Source: Plotosus lineatus
Lineage: Eukaryota > Chordata > Actinopteri > Siluriformes > Plotosidae
Direction of reading: 5' to 3'
Assembly (NCBI GenBank): GCA_024760905.1
Contig: CM045729.1
Coordinates: forward strand, 46,557,580 to 46,621,579
Length of the DNA: 64,000 bases
Below the pieces are notes generated by a model that was not told where the DNA came from, made no database searches, and saw only the letters and a list, made by a program, of their open reading frames with translations. The position numbers and the translations under genes were made by a program. How positions within the stretch are numbered: position 1 is the first letter of the stretch; each line of letters starts with the position of its first letter. Shown here piece by piece: positions 35,474 through 62,519 of the stretch.

Positions 35474-37852
35474 TTATTAATAAACAGTCCAATAGTAGTT
35501 CCTGACATTTTAAATTTGTTTTGAATGGATAAGTGGGATCAGTCATGAGACTCAAATTAAAAACGTGAAGGAATGTTATTGTACACTGTTATTTTGTTAA
35601 TCTTTTATTAAATGTGAATATGCACTGATCATACATAAGATTTAACACCATCTGACCTAATTTGCAGCAAGGTAGCCCCAGCAATGTTCAGTGGAGCCTC
35701 GAAATCCGAACGCTCTAGAGTCCGAACAAATCGGAATCCGAACAAAAAAATCTGAGTTCTTTCGTCCGGGGAACTAAATAAAAACTGGAAGTCAAAATCG
35801 AGAAATGCTCGAGAAAAAATGAGACCAAGAGGGAGGAATAGTGCGTGACTTCTGGAAGTCCAGAAGTTGTTGATACTATGTAAGGTCTGTTTGGGCTTTT
35901 ACACCCAAGCCTAGTGGCTCATCAGGCCAGTGCTTTATAAAGCTGTCCTGGGGAAGTCTGGAAGTTGTTGATACTTTGTATCACCTTAAAAGCTGTCCTG
36001 GGGAAGTCTGGAAGTTGTTGATACAGTACTGAAGCTAGCGCTAAAGCTTTCTAATCACTAACGCCATATATCATCAACACACAACAAATACGATTTAGAG
36101 TACCGAACAGAAAACCCACAGATGGGCTTACAGGCATAACTGCCTAAACAAAGCTGAAGAGGATGTATGTATGTATGTAAGCTACTGTATCAACAACTTC
36201 CGGACTTTCCCAGGACAGCTTTATTAGGGTGATCCATAGTATCAACAACTTCCGGACTTCCCCAGGACAGCTTTATTGGGGTGATACATAAAGCACCAGC
36301 CTGATGAGCCTAAAAGCTGTCCTTGAGAAGTCTGGAAGTTGTTGATACAGTGCTAAAGCTATCTAATCATTAACGCCATATACCACCTCCAGCGACAAAT
36401 ACGATTTGGAGAAAACTCGCAGATCGGCTTATCGGCATAACTGCTTGAACAAGGCTGAAGAGAGTTGCGCATTGGAGAGGGACGTGGTTCTAACACACTC
36501 ATCGATGAAAACGGGTTGTGCTTTATTATTCACAGGTTTCTAGTGCTCTAGTTATTGTTTCTAGTGCCCGTGCCATAGTGCCTTCCCTGTGAACAATAAA
36601 GCACAGCTGTTTTCATAGATGAAAGGGGGAAATCTGTAATAGACACTGGAGAAACATGGAAATCAAACTAAAGTTTGAACTGCTTGAGCACAGAGCTGAA
36701 ACATCAAGAGGGACAGTCTTCTAGCACTGGGAAGAGCGCTGCTAGTCTGTATAGCCTGTGAATAAATCGAAATTATTAAATGTGTGTGTATTTAGCACTG
36801 CATCCTGCACGCCCCTCTCCAACGTGCATTTAAACATGCAACTCTTTTCTGAGAGACCATAACACTAAAATAAAAACCACAGAAAAGTTAGTCTCTCACA
36901 ACACAAACCATAACATAATGTACTGTATTCAATGATTTTTTTCACTTAATTTGAGGACCTATGGTATGAGTTACGGTACTGTTAACTTCTGTTCAAAAGC
37001 CGACAGAACGGATTAAGACCATTTACAGTATTTGTAATGGGAAAAGCGGATTGGGAATCCGACCAAATCGGAATCCGAGCAGCCATCTGGAACGGATTAA
37101 GTTCGAGTACCGAGGCTCCACTGTACTGTTTTCAGACATTTTTTTTATCAGAGCCAGCATGAACAGATTTAGCAGATGAATACACTCAGTCATGTAGTCA
37201 TTACATTTTTTGGAAAATCTCATAAGAATAACAATGAACTGGCAAGAGTTCACCAATGCAATTGTGGCGCAACCTTAAATTCTCTGATCCCACAGAAGAG
37301 CACCTAAAATACAAACTGTTAATGCTGGTTGTAATAGAAAGGAGTCTGAACACACACTGCATTGCAGGTTGATGTGTATCAGGTAGCCTAAGCACAAACC
37401 AGTCAGGTGGGGTGAGTTATGGCTGATGGGTGTAACCTAATTTACATAGAACTCAGGTTTATGAGATTCATGTTTTCCACTACTGCGACACTGTTATTGT
37501 TCTTTTGTGTGTGTGTGTGTGTGTTCCCTCCCCATAGTGGTCTTCAAAACAATTCAACCATGGACATTGTTTAGACCTTCAGAATGCTACATTTTCTAAG
37601 ACTATGCTTACAAAATCAAGGTCAGTAAACACATGGAATATTCCACAGGTTTAGCCGTTTTGTATTTTTTTTTACATGTTTTTATTTATTTATTTATTTT
37701 TTGTTTTAAATAAATCTCTCCAATGTTATTTCAGTTCAACAACAAGCCAGTGTGCAAGTTCCCAACTGGAGGAGGAGGAAGGGGATGATGAGTGGTCTGA
37801 TCATGACGTTCAATCAGTGACCTCCAGTATTCCAGATATCAGTCAGATGTAA
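19442..37852 (+). CDS. ttll4: Tubulin polyglutamylase TTLL4
   Basis: TTLL4 adds glutamate side chains to tubulin, nucleosome assembly proteins and other acidic substrates, using ATP. Eighteen coding exons with GT/AG borders: 19442-20796, 23788-23873, 24036-24087, 26422-26540, 27058-27168, 29999-30075, 30398-30592, 30679-30761, 30911-31039, 31139-31261, 31444-31542, 32001-32135, 32370-32528, 34049-34145, 34237-34447, 35307-35377, 37538-37620, 37735-37852. They total 3303 nt and 1100 residues (human about 1200), and every junction keeps phase. Residues 1-500 are a divergent, Ser-rich linker. The TTL ATP-grasp domain runs from about 525 to 900, with STVTPNIVK, DWLGCWGHHMKSP, KPPASARGIGIQVIHKWSQ, KFDLRIYVYVTSYDPL and FMHLTNYSVNKKN. 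The metal-binding D836, E849 and N851 in FGFDIML..EVNISP are intact, so the enzyme should be active. The C-terminal exons (DFYNTVLEVLTPDD and an acidic tail) match family members. Confidence 0.95.
21590..21815 (-). repeat. tRNA-derived SINE (family D), antisense
   Basis: GGATTCGAACTTGTGATC is the reversed B box, followed by the reversed A box region (GCACCACTCAGGAGCCCC). In the first ttll4 coding intron. Confidence 0.5.
22567..23244. mobile_element. Tigger MITE, 678 bp
   Basis: TA|CAGTGGAACCTTGGTGGTC at left and GACTGAGGTGCCACTG|TA at right. Non-coding interior with a short ATGG run near 22870. In the first ttll4 coding intron. Confidence 0.8.
24995..25436. mobile_element. PIF/Harbinger-like MITE, 442 bp
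   Basis: Inverted termini TGCTGGCTTTACACT and AGTGTAAACCTGGCA are flanked by TTA on both sides (24992-24994, 25437-25439). A TTA duplication is the PIF/Harbinger signature. (GT)n and G-run inside. Intron of ttll4. Confidence 0.65.
26560..26845 (+). repeat. SINE (family C)
   Basis: Starts with a tRNA-like GGTTTGATTCCTGG; contains GGGTTTCCTCCCACAGTTC, GTGTTGGCCCTACAGTGG and an ATGAATGAAT end. In a ttll4 intron. Confidence 0.65.
27199..27403. repeat. (TA)n/(GT)n/(ATGT)n microsatellite
   Basis: Complex alternating purine-pyrimidine DNA. The Tyr/Ile/Val-rich reading frames on both strands are artefacts of it. Starts about 30 bases after the ttll4 exon at 27058-27168. Confidence 0.85.
27404..28726. 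mobile_element. Tigger-like element with nested SINE, 1.3 kb
   Basis: Left CAGTAGGTCCTTGACATTTG and right CAAATAGTCAAGGGCCTG are inverted termini. The interior holds TTGCGGGGG/CCGCGAA repeats and a family A SINE 3' half (27836-27996). Microsatellites abut both ends. Confidence 0.7.
27836..27996 (+). repeat. Family A SINE, 3' half
   Basis: TGTTTCTGTCCCTTGC to AAAAGCCGAAAGGAAGAC, nested inside the Tigger-like element. Confidence 0.75.
28727..28790. repeat. (GT)n(TA)n(CA)n self-complementary microsatellite
   Basis: About 21 bases of GT, then TA repeats, then about 18 bases of AC: a near-perfect palindrome able to form a cruciform. Confidence 0.8.
29060..29515. mobile_element. Non-autonomous hAT element, 456 bp
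   Basis: Termini TAGTGGTCCCCAACC and GTTGGGGACCACTG. Perfect 8-bp target duplication GTATACTG at 29052-29059 and 29516-29523. No coding capacity. Intron of ttll4. Confidence 0.85.
32843..33490 (+). mobile_element. Mariner-like (IS630/Tc1 superfamily) relic
   Basis: Begins CAGGGTGACCCCAAAA. Conceptual pieces of a DDE transposase follow on the plus strand: WFQQDG, FDNVPWPLRLPDLSVCDF, LWGYLKRKVC and RFQECIHTGGRHLQEAM. Broken by a T-run and frameshifts. In the ttll4 intron between exons ending 32528 and starting 34049. Confidence 0.65.
35430..35475. repeat. (CT)n(TA)n simple repeat
   Basis: Tandem CT then TA units in a ttll4 intron, next to a Tigger element. Confidence 0.7.
35689..37123. mobile_element. 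Tigger element with internal duplications and inversions, 1.4 kb
   Basis: Termini CAGTGGAGCCTCGAAATCC and GAGTACCGAGGCTCCACTG. Inside, a module of about 130 bases occurs twice in the same sense (about 36036-36165 and 36348-36470), and AAGTCTGGAAGTTGTTGATAC units recur directly and inverted (35945, 36006, 36185, 36240, 36328). Another inverted pair is GCTTTATTATTCACAGG and its complement near 36595. No ORF. Confidence 0.8.
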
Positions 37853-38421
37853 TCATCAAGTGCTCACTGAAGTTGGGCCAATGCCTTACTCTGATTGAGA
37901 AAAGTGAACATCTATGCTGCCAAACAACGACCAAATGGAATATTTGCAGAGTGGTAGATAGTGCTATCGTTTTTTCAGAGGTTGCCAGGAACCGCCATCT
38001 TTCTCTCAATTTAGGGTTTTACCACCTCAGGAAGTGGGGGGTTTATGGTTGACTGGCCAGATTGATGACTGTTCTTAATCACATAATATAGTTCAGTTTT
38101 CCAGGACGTGAAGATGAACTCGTAGACATGTTTGAAGCACAAAGATACTTGCGCATACTCAGTGTTTATATATGCAAGCTTTTTTCTGCAGAAATGAGCT
38201 ATGCCGGAATCATGCCTGATTGCATGAACCAATCAGATTCCTTTCTTGTTCTGTTTACATTTTGTCAAGACCCACCATTGAGGGTCCTTACTCATTACAA
38301 CTGACAAGTGAATTTTGGAAAGGAAATTTAACTGTAACAACAATATATATTAATTTATAATGTTTTTTCATTTTATTCTTAGTAATATCATCTGTAGGAG
38401 TTTCACATTAAAAATATTTGA

Positions 38422-38427
38422 AATAAA
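38422..38427 (+). terminator. Possible ttll4 polyadenylation signal
   Basis: AATAAA about 570 bases after the stop. The stretch 37853-38830 is otherwise single-copy-looking AT-rich DNA, which fits a 3' UTR. No stronger evidence is visible. Confidence 0.3.
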
Positions 38428-38835
38428 TCGACTGGCAAAGTATCTAAATTATTTGTCACCTGTTGAAACTTCCTATACAGACAAAAATATCCCAGTGTTT
38501 GTAGTTTCTGTGTTTGTAACAACTGCCAGAACTGGTTCAGGGAGCACTCAGTGCTAAGTGTTTTGGCTTGATGACCTTTATACTAATTGCCAAGGAAAGG
38601 TTAAAAGTCTTCATGGATTAATTCACTGAATGCACAGTGCGTGTAAGAAATGTCAGCTTGTATGAGTTTCATAGTTTTGAAACTGTTTTTACAGAGACAG
38701 TTTACTTCTCTGAAACTCCAAGTGTTTGAAAGAAATTTGTTGAAGTTCATTATTGTGCTGTGTCAGAAGATGTGAACCGAAAAGCTGACGCGTAAATCCA
38801 ATCAGGATACAGGAGATTAAAAATCCATATTTTGT

Positions 38836-39176
38836 AGCCTGGTGGTATAGGGCACTGGATCACTGATCCTAAGGTTGGAGGTTCGAGTCCCATGCCCCAC
38901 AAGGTTGTCACTGTCTCCTAACCTCCCCCAGTGCAGCTAACTGGGTTATCAAATGTGGGCCATGTGTCTCACTGTCTATGATGTGAGGCATGTAAAAGAA
39001 CCATTGCTGACTTTGGTAAAGAGTAGCTGCAAAGCCGTCGGTGTGTTTCTGTCCATTGTTAAAGGGTTGTGCCAGGAAGGGCATCCGACGTAAAAAAAAA
39101 AAAACTATGCCAAATCAAACGTGCGAATCATTCGCTGTGGCGACCCCTGATAAAGGGAAAAAGCCGAAAGGAAATC
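38836..39176 (+). repeat. tRNA/RTE-type SINE (family A), full length
   Basis: Perfect B box GGTTCGAGTCC at 38880-38890. Tail CGCTGTGGCGACCCCTGATA and AAAAGCCGAAAGGAAAT. Between ttll4 and prkag3. Confidence 0.85.
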
Positions 39177-39505
39177 TCATTTAGCTTTTTTTTTTTTTTT
39201 TTTCTGTCTGTTTGTTTTGACTGTAGGGAAGACCCTTTGTAGAGTAAGGCTGAATTTTTAGACAATGTTGCAATGACCTGTAGTAATGTATTTTCCCCCC
39301 ATTTAATTAAAACTAGATTTTACATTTAGTTTTGCTGTCTTTGAAAAATACTTTAGCAATTATAAATGTTGAAAAAGTCAGTTCAGGTTGATGCACCAGG
39401 CCCCTCACCAAGAATCTATGGGAGCTAATTGGGAGGGAGAGATAGCATTATGATCATGTCACTGTTACTTAAGGCAATCACCAGTCAATTATGGGTGTCT
39501 TCCCC

Positions 39506-39544
<39 letters not shown>

Positions 39545-39562
39545 AAAAAACAAAACACAGGA

Positions 39563-39775
39563 AAAGTCCGTTGGGCTTTTTCCACCCGAGCCATAGTGAC
39601 TTATCGGCCCGGTGATTATCCCTGATTTCCATAGCGTGAAGCGACTAGGGCACAACTCCTGGATGGGACGCTAGTCCATCGCAAGTTACCTTCCCAGTAT
39701 ATTTGGTCAAACTGGGATTTGAACACACAACCTCCCAATCACGAGTGCAGCACCTTCGAGTGTGTTAGCTGCCTG
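39563..39775 (-). repeat. tRNA-derived SINE (family B), antisense, partial
   Basis: Shares TTGGGCTTTT..CACCCGAGCC, GGGACGCTAGTCCATCGCA and GATTTGAACACACAACCTCC (reversed B box) with copies at 52.6 and 62.2 kb. A (GT)n(A)n run at 39511-39550 precedes it. Confidence 0.75.
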
Positions 39776-40562
39776 TAAATATGCATGCACAGCAGTTTGA
39801 AATGGGTAACAGCGTCACGTCATTGAGTCCTGCCACATCACATGCTCGCTTAGTTAGGACCTTCGTGATCCGTGGGTGGTCCTACGTTCAGCAGGTGGTG
39901 CGAAAAATGGCAATGTGAATTGACTTGGCAATCAAGTTGGAGAAAAAATTAGGAAAATGTTAAACATCGCCAAATAAAGAAGCAGTATTTTAGATAAGAG
40001 GTGAAACATCAAGTAAGTCAAGTTCAGATCCATGTTTTAAGTTCATGTAAACTATAGGAAATTAAAACTGAAACTGGTCTGTTGTTGGTTTCTTGGTCAT
40101 CTTTTCAGCAAATGCAATCCAAATGTATTGAATATACAGCCAAAACAAAAGAACTAGCTTTGCTGCTCCAATACTTTGTGAGAATTGTATTTGGATTTAT
40201 TTAGTAGGATTCGGTAGCATTTGATTTCAAATTCTTTTGTGCTGTTTGATCTTTAGTAAGCCATGCTCATGTCAGCACCACAGTAACAACATATCTTCCC
40301 AGAAAAACTTGATGCAGAAGCTCCTGGTAAGGAATTTGAGCCTTGCAGTCCACCCTCTTTGCTGTGTGTTTCTACAGACAACAGCCACACATGATATCCC
40401 TTCCCCCCATTGGCCCAGTCAGTCTCTTGCATGTGTGGATTGCGTCCTGATTTAGCCAGTACTGCACTGCCTTGCCCTGCTCAGGGTGATTTAAGAGCAG
40501 TTGGAGTGTGATTAATACAGAAAAGTGTACGCAGTGATCCTGTAAGCCCCAAAACCACCGAC

Positions 40563-56834
<16,272 letters not shown>

Positions 56835-57015
56835 TAACTGTATAGGAGTGGGATTTCCATCATGTTTCCTTGCTGCTCCAGGGAGGAGCTTGCAAACATC
56901 TCGTCTCTGTCCATATTTCTTCATTCTATCTGGGCAATTGAAAGCTACTGTTGGACCATGAGGAACGACTTGCACATCTGATTTTATTGTAGTTCCTTCT
57001 AAACTGGTGGATTAG

Positions 57016-57021
57016 AATAAA
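57016..57021 (+). terminator. Possible prkag3 polyadenylation signal
   Basis: AATAAA about 180 bases after the prkag3 stop codon; spacing is reasonable for a short 3' UTR. A further AATAAA lies near 57423. Confidence 0.35.
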
Positions 57022-57637
57022 TTTCAAACTCAACATTTGCTCCAATACACCAAGGAAAATGTTGATTTGGAAATTAATCTCTTACAAATACAGCATTGGG
57101 ACTGAGATATCAGATTGTCCTTATCCTCCATACAGTCAGGTATCAGAAGTTCTTTATTAACCAAAAACTATAACCTTAAAGATAAAAATCCAAATGTTAT
57201 GTATAATTGGTTATTGAATTGAGATTTTTTTTTTTAGTTGAACAATTTTATTTGCTGATGGTATTCAGGGTGTTGTGTGGTTCACTGGCAGCTGACTTCA
57301 CTAAATTTTCACAGTATAGACATTGAAACTACTGTGCCCAGGGTAAATTGGTTAGCATTTTCTCTTTCCATCCAAACTAATAGTGTTTTCAAATTACCAG
57401 AATTAAGTTCACACTACAAAATGAATAAATGTAAAAAAAGAAACAAATGAATATGGTGTTTGTAGTAGGGATAAGTATAAGTGTACGTTGCATAAATAAC
57501 GATTCCAAACTGGTGGAGTTCCAGTGAAGTTTCCAGTAAAGTAATGATGTTTTCTGTAGTACATATTTTAAGTTAATGTTTAACTGTTTTGAATGTAAGA
57601 TTACAAGCAGTGCACTAATGTGACAAAAACCTATTTA

Positions 57638-58701
57638 CAGACGCTCCCCAACTTACGTTCATTCGTTTTACTTTTTTTTTTTTTTTTCGAATTTACACCC
57701 CCCCCCCCCCAAAAAAAAAAAGTCAAATTTTGAGTTTAGCGTGCCCTCTGTAGTACGAGATGTACCTACGCAGTATGCTGACGTAATGATGCTGCGTCCA
57801 TTGTTTACAAACGACAAGGGTGCCCCTCCTTCTTCCCAGTTCAGTAGTGCATGTTACCCTTGTGTTAAGATGTCGCCTCTGTGATCTTTGTGTTTACACT
57901 GTTTTGCGGACCTTTGTAACCCTAAGCAAATATGGTTGATCAGAAGCGTAAGCCGACTAGCATGGGTGCAAGTTTTCCGGCATATGCCGGAATTTCCGGT
58001 TTTCCCAAGACTGAATTAACTATCTGCTCTGTTCGGCGCAATCTACCATGCATACTCAGTTAAGCAAAGAGAGTTGTAAAATGAATGAAAACCCAAATCC
58101 AGAAAAGAAAGAGAACTCTCCGCTCTGCTGGTGATTCACATCAGTGCAGGCTGAGTACTAAACAAGCATTCAACAGTGCCCTTGTTCACCGGACTGGAAG
58201 TCCGTATAATGCATTGTCTCAAGCACAAGCAAGTGAACTACTTTCGGAGGAGTGCCTCACATATTGTAAGCGTTGATTGGCTGTTTTAAGCTGCATATAA
58301 AGTGACTCGGCTCAGCTTCATGTAAAGTGACCATCCATCGACCATCGGAACCATTTACAAGCAGAAAGATCGCATCACAGAGTGTTAAAGGTTATATTTG
58401 AAACTGTATTTGATTAAAATGTATCAATTTGAAATTATTTTGCTTGAATTTAATTTATTTGAAATTAATGTTGATATTATTTTACAATGTTATGTTTATA
58501 ATAATTGATTTAGGGGTGTTTTATGAGTTACGGTAATGGTATTTATGGATGTATAGTACAGTATGAACATCATATGTCACTGGAACTACAGTAACGACTT
58601 GCAGTTTTTTTTGTTTGTTTGCTTGTTTTTTGTTTTGTTTTTTTTCCAATTTGCGTTCGGCTGTCCGGAACCAAACAAAAACGTAAGTTGGGGAGCGTCT
58701 G
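57638..58701 (+). mobile_element. Tigger element, 1064 bp, downstream of prkag3
   Basis: TA|CAGACGCTCCCCAACTTACG and CGTAAGTTGGGGAGCGTCTG|TA, same subfamily as 55739-56480. The start of a transposase (MVDQKRKP) is present at 57931, followed by unrelated sequence and a Met-initiated frame at 58085-58276 of no known function. Confidence 0.82.
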
Positions 58702-58704
58702 TAT

Positions 58705-59490
58705 ATTGATGTTTTCTGAAATAAAATACAAAATGGTGAATTGAAGATGATATAAAGGTTATAGGAAAGACACTTTTCCTGTTAAATGTGGACTAACATT
58801 ACATGTATGTAACCTAGTTGTCATTGCAAGTTATGAACTATAGGTAATCTTATTTTTTACTGGTGTATATATTTATAGATTTGTTCCTTGTTGATTAAGA
58901 AAGCTAAATGTTTTTATGAATGATTTGGGGAGATATATAATTCTGGGGTGGACTTTACAATGATGGGAACCCTTCAATTTCATACATTATTTGCATAACT
59001 ATTGCAAACTACTAGATTCTCTACAGGGATATTGTGCTGGATTGTATCGAACTTTGTCAGTATTTTCAGCAGTCGGGTTAGTAACAACACATTAATGATT
59101 GTACTGAAAGTGGGTACTTGATTCCATTTGTATTTGATCAAATACAAAACACTTGAAGTCTCATGTATGACCAATCATGTTTTTCACATTTTTAAAGTGA
59201 ACACAGTAACCACAATTTAAAATAATAAAGCCATGCTTCTTATATCTGTTCTCTCTTACTTATGTTTTTATATGTTTAACTATATATTACAGCACCTTAT
59301 AAAAGATAGAACTTTAAAATTCCAACTAAGTATGTATGTGTCCCTAACATTGTTTAATTTTTATTGTATTTTTTTGTTTGTTTTGTAAGAAACAGCAAAT
59401 ATTTCTTACAGTGTGGTGTTTAGTCTTGAGGTAGTCTCCAATGTGAGAGACTCAAGCGCTCTCTCTCGATCTCTAGAAAAAAAAAAATAG
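58705..59490. other. No recognisable feature
   Basis: AT-rich intergenic DNA downstream of prkag3; no exon or known repeat seen. Confidence 0.5.
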
Positions 59491-59496
59491 AAATAT

Positions 59497-59501
<5 letters not shown>

Positions 59502-59537
<36 letters not shown>

Positions 59538-59539
59538 TA
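59502..59539. repeat. (CA)n microsatellite
   Basis: ATAC and AC units immediately left of the Tc1 element. Confidence 0.8.
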
Positions 59540-61122
59540 CTAGTCCTTCTCAAAAAATTAGCATATTGTGATAAAGTTCATTATTTTCTGCAATGTACTG
59601 ATGAAAATTAAACATTCATATATTTTATATTCATTGCACACAAATTAAATTATTTCTGGTCTTTTATTGTTTTAATACTGATGATTTTGGCATACAGCTC
59701 ATGAAAACCCAAAATTAGCATTCAAATTTAAAAAAGGAGCATATTTCATCTGACCATTCAAAAAAAAAAAGTGTTTTGAATACAAAAAAAAAGTAAATCT
59801 TGAAATAATTATGTTCAGTTATGTACTCAATACTTGGTCGGGAATCCTTTTGCAGAAATGACTGCTTCAATGCGGCGTGGCATGGAGGCAATCAACCTGT
59901 GGCACTGCTGAGGTGTTATGGAGGCTCAGGATGCTTCGATAGCGGCCTTAAGCTCATCCACAGTGTTGGGTCTGGTGTCTCTCAACTTTCTCTTCACAAT
60001 ATCCCACAGATCCTCTCTGGGGTTTGGGTCAGGAGCATTGGCAGTCCAATCGAACACAGTAATACCATGGTCAGTAAACCATTTAGCAGTGGTTTTAACA
60101 CTGTGAGCAGGTGCCAGGTCGTGCTGAAATATGAAATCTTCATCTCCATAAAGCTTTTCAGCAGATGGGAGAATGAAGTGCTCCAAAATCTCCTGATAGC
60201 TGGCTGCATTGACCCTGCTCTTGATAAAACACAGTGGACCAACACCAGCAGCTGAGATGGCACCCCAGACCATCACTGACTGTGGGTACTTGACACTGGA
60301 CTTCAGGCATTTTGGCATTTCCTTCTCCCCAGTCTTCCTCCAGACTCTGGCACCTTGATTTCCGAATGACATGCAAAATTTGCTTTCATCTGAAAAAAGT
60401 ACTTTGGACCACTGAGCAACAGTCCAGTGCTGTAGCCCAGGTCAGGCACTTCTGCCGCTGTTTCTGGTTCAAAAGTGGCTTGACCTGGGGAATGCGGCAC
60501 CTGTAGCCCATTTCCTGCACACACCTGTGCATGGTGGCTCTGGTCCACAGGTCCCCCAAGGTCTGGAATCGGCCCTTCGCCACAATCTTCCTCAGGGTCC
60601 GGTCACATCTTCGGGTTGTGCAGCATTTTTTGCCACACTTTTTCCTTCCCACAGACGTCCCACTGAGGGGCCTTGATAGAGCACTCTGGGAACAGCCTAT
60701 TGGCTCAGAGATTTCTTTCTGTGTCTTACCATCTTGCTTGAGAGTGTCAATGATGGCCTTCTGGACAGCAGTCAGGTCGGCAGTCTTACCCATGATTGCG
60801 GTTTTGAGTAATGAACCAGGCTGGGAGTTTTTAAAAGCCTCAGGAATCTTTTGCAGGTGTTTAGAGTTAATTGGTTGATTCAGATGATTAGGTTAATAGC
60901 TCGTTTAGACTACCTGAACATGATATGCTAATTTTTTGAGATAGGAATTTTGGGTTTTCATGAGCTGTATGCCAAAATCATCAGTATTAAAACAATAAAA
61001 GACCTGAAATATTTCAGTTGGTGTGCAATGAATCTAAAATATATGAAAGTTTAATTTTTATCAGTACATTACAGAAAATAATGAACTTTATCACAATATG
61101 CTAATTTTTTGAGAAGGACCAG
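59540..61122 (-). mobile_element. Tc1-like transposon, about 1.58 kb, frameshifted transposase
   Basis: Inverted termini CTAGTCCTTCTCAAAAAATT and AATTTTTTGAGAAGGACCAG extend to about 175-bp inverted repeats (59540-59715; 60948-61122). The minus strand encodes the transposase: N-terminus MGKTADLTAVQKAIIDTLKQ with the HTH (60793-60386), then the catalytic part with VMVWGAISAAGVGPL, FQHDLAPAHSVKTTAKWF and NAPDPNPREDLWDIVK (60372-59926). The two halves are in different frames, and NAPDPNPRED differs from the usual SPDLNPIE block. Microsatellites abut both ends. The most recent-looking complete transposon in the window. Confidence 0.92.
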
Positions 61123-61135
61123 TGTGTGCGTATAC

Positions 61136-61260
<125 letters not shown>

Positions 61261-61269
61261 CCCGATCAC

Positions 61270-61910
61270 AGTCAGTCATGATTTCTTCCAGAAAGTTGGT
61301 CCAGCTTGTTCAGCACTTCCTAAGCCAATTCGTTATTTTGTCAATTTCCTGAGTAATTTTTTTGACCTGATGCAGGGCAGTCATTTGAATTTTGTGAAAC
61401 ATTTTATTAAACTACAGAATATGTTCTCTGACGTGATTAAGAATTGATAAGCTACTCACTGTATTATTTATGGGTAAAATGATTGCTACTACCTTAAAAA
61501 AAATGAATCACTGCAGTAAGTATTCAGTCAAAGAGTCTTAAGTATTAGCTTATTTAAATCCAAATGGAGGTGCAGTGTGTGTGTATATATTCATGTATAT
61601 GTAATAATGTATGCACACATAAAGTGCACTGTTTATTTGATGTCAACAAACAGACTAGGTAAAATATTGGATTTTTTTTTTAATTGGGGTTACTTGTTTT
61701 CTGTGATAATTGTAAACCGTGTTCATACTCGGCAAAAATATAAATGCAGCACTTAAGATTTATAAACCGTGATCTTTTATGATTTTAAACAATGCAGTTC
61801 ATAGAAATGAATGCATCAATGTGCATTAAAATGCATACACTTTTATCAAAAAAATTCTTATGGGATCCCAGCAGCAGTCAGTAATATCTTATATGTATTT
61901 TTTGTTGTTA
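61270..61910. other. No recognisable feature
   Basis: AT-rich intergenic DNA. The long frame across 61109-61447 comes from the microsatellite plus chance sequence. Confidence 0.45.
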
Positions 61911-61919
61911 TATATGGCT

Positions 61920-62150
61920 CAGCATTTAACTCATCCAAATGAGCGCGCACACAAACATGCACAAACAGAGGAGTCGTAGGGAACCACATTGCAGTTGGGG
62001 GTCAGATGCCTTCCTCAAGGGAACTTTAGCCGAGTAGGTGAGATAGAGGAGGTTCCCTCACCGCCACACATTTTTCCTGCTTGTTCAGGAATCAAACTAA
62101 TGACGTTTTGGTTTTAAACCTGCTTCTCTAACCATTTGGCCATGGCCGTC
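61920..62150 (-). repeat. tRNA-derived SINE-like repeat (family D-type), antisense
   Basis: GGGGGTCAGATGCCTTCCTCAAGG, TCAGGAATCAAACTAATGAC (reversed B-box region) and CTAACCATTTGGCCATGGCC (reversed A-box region). Ends at an A-run. Confidence 0.5.
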
Positions 62151-62202
62151 CCTTTATTAAAAAAAAAAAAAAAAAAGGATTGGTTCAATGTTACAAGTAA
62201 AG

Positions 62203-62512
62203 GTAAGTCTGTTGGGTTTCTACACCCGAGCCTAGTGGCTTAGCCTCGTGGCTCATCAGGCTGGTACTTATCCCTGGTTTTCGCAGCATGAAGCGACCAG
62301 GAATTCAGCTCCCCCGGATGCGACGCTAGTCCATCACAGGTTACCTTCCCAGTATATTTTACCGGTACCCATTTATACTGCTGGGTGAACAGAGGCACAC
62401 TTGTGGTTGAGACCTTGCCCAGGGGTCTTGGCACAGTGAGGGTCTCAGTGGGATTCGAACTCACAACCTCCCGATCATGAGTGCAGCACCCTAACCACTA
62501 CACCATTGGCCC
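62203..62512 (-). repeat. tRNA-derived SINE (family B), antisense, full length
   Basis: Same blocks as the 52.6-kb copy (GACGCTAGTCCATCACAGG, GATTCGAACTCACAACCTCC, CTAACCACTACACCATTGGCC). The A-run lies upstream at 62158-62176. Its right border CCAATTTGTATTAAAGGG is identical to that of the 52.6-kb copy. Confidence 0.8.
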
Positions 62513-62519
62513 CAATTTG

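Noticed and set aside
58085..58276. Small protein gene downstream of prkag3
   Set aside because: It lies within the Tigger element 57638-58701, and I see no domain.
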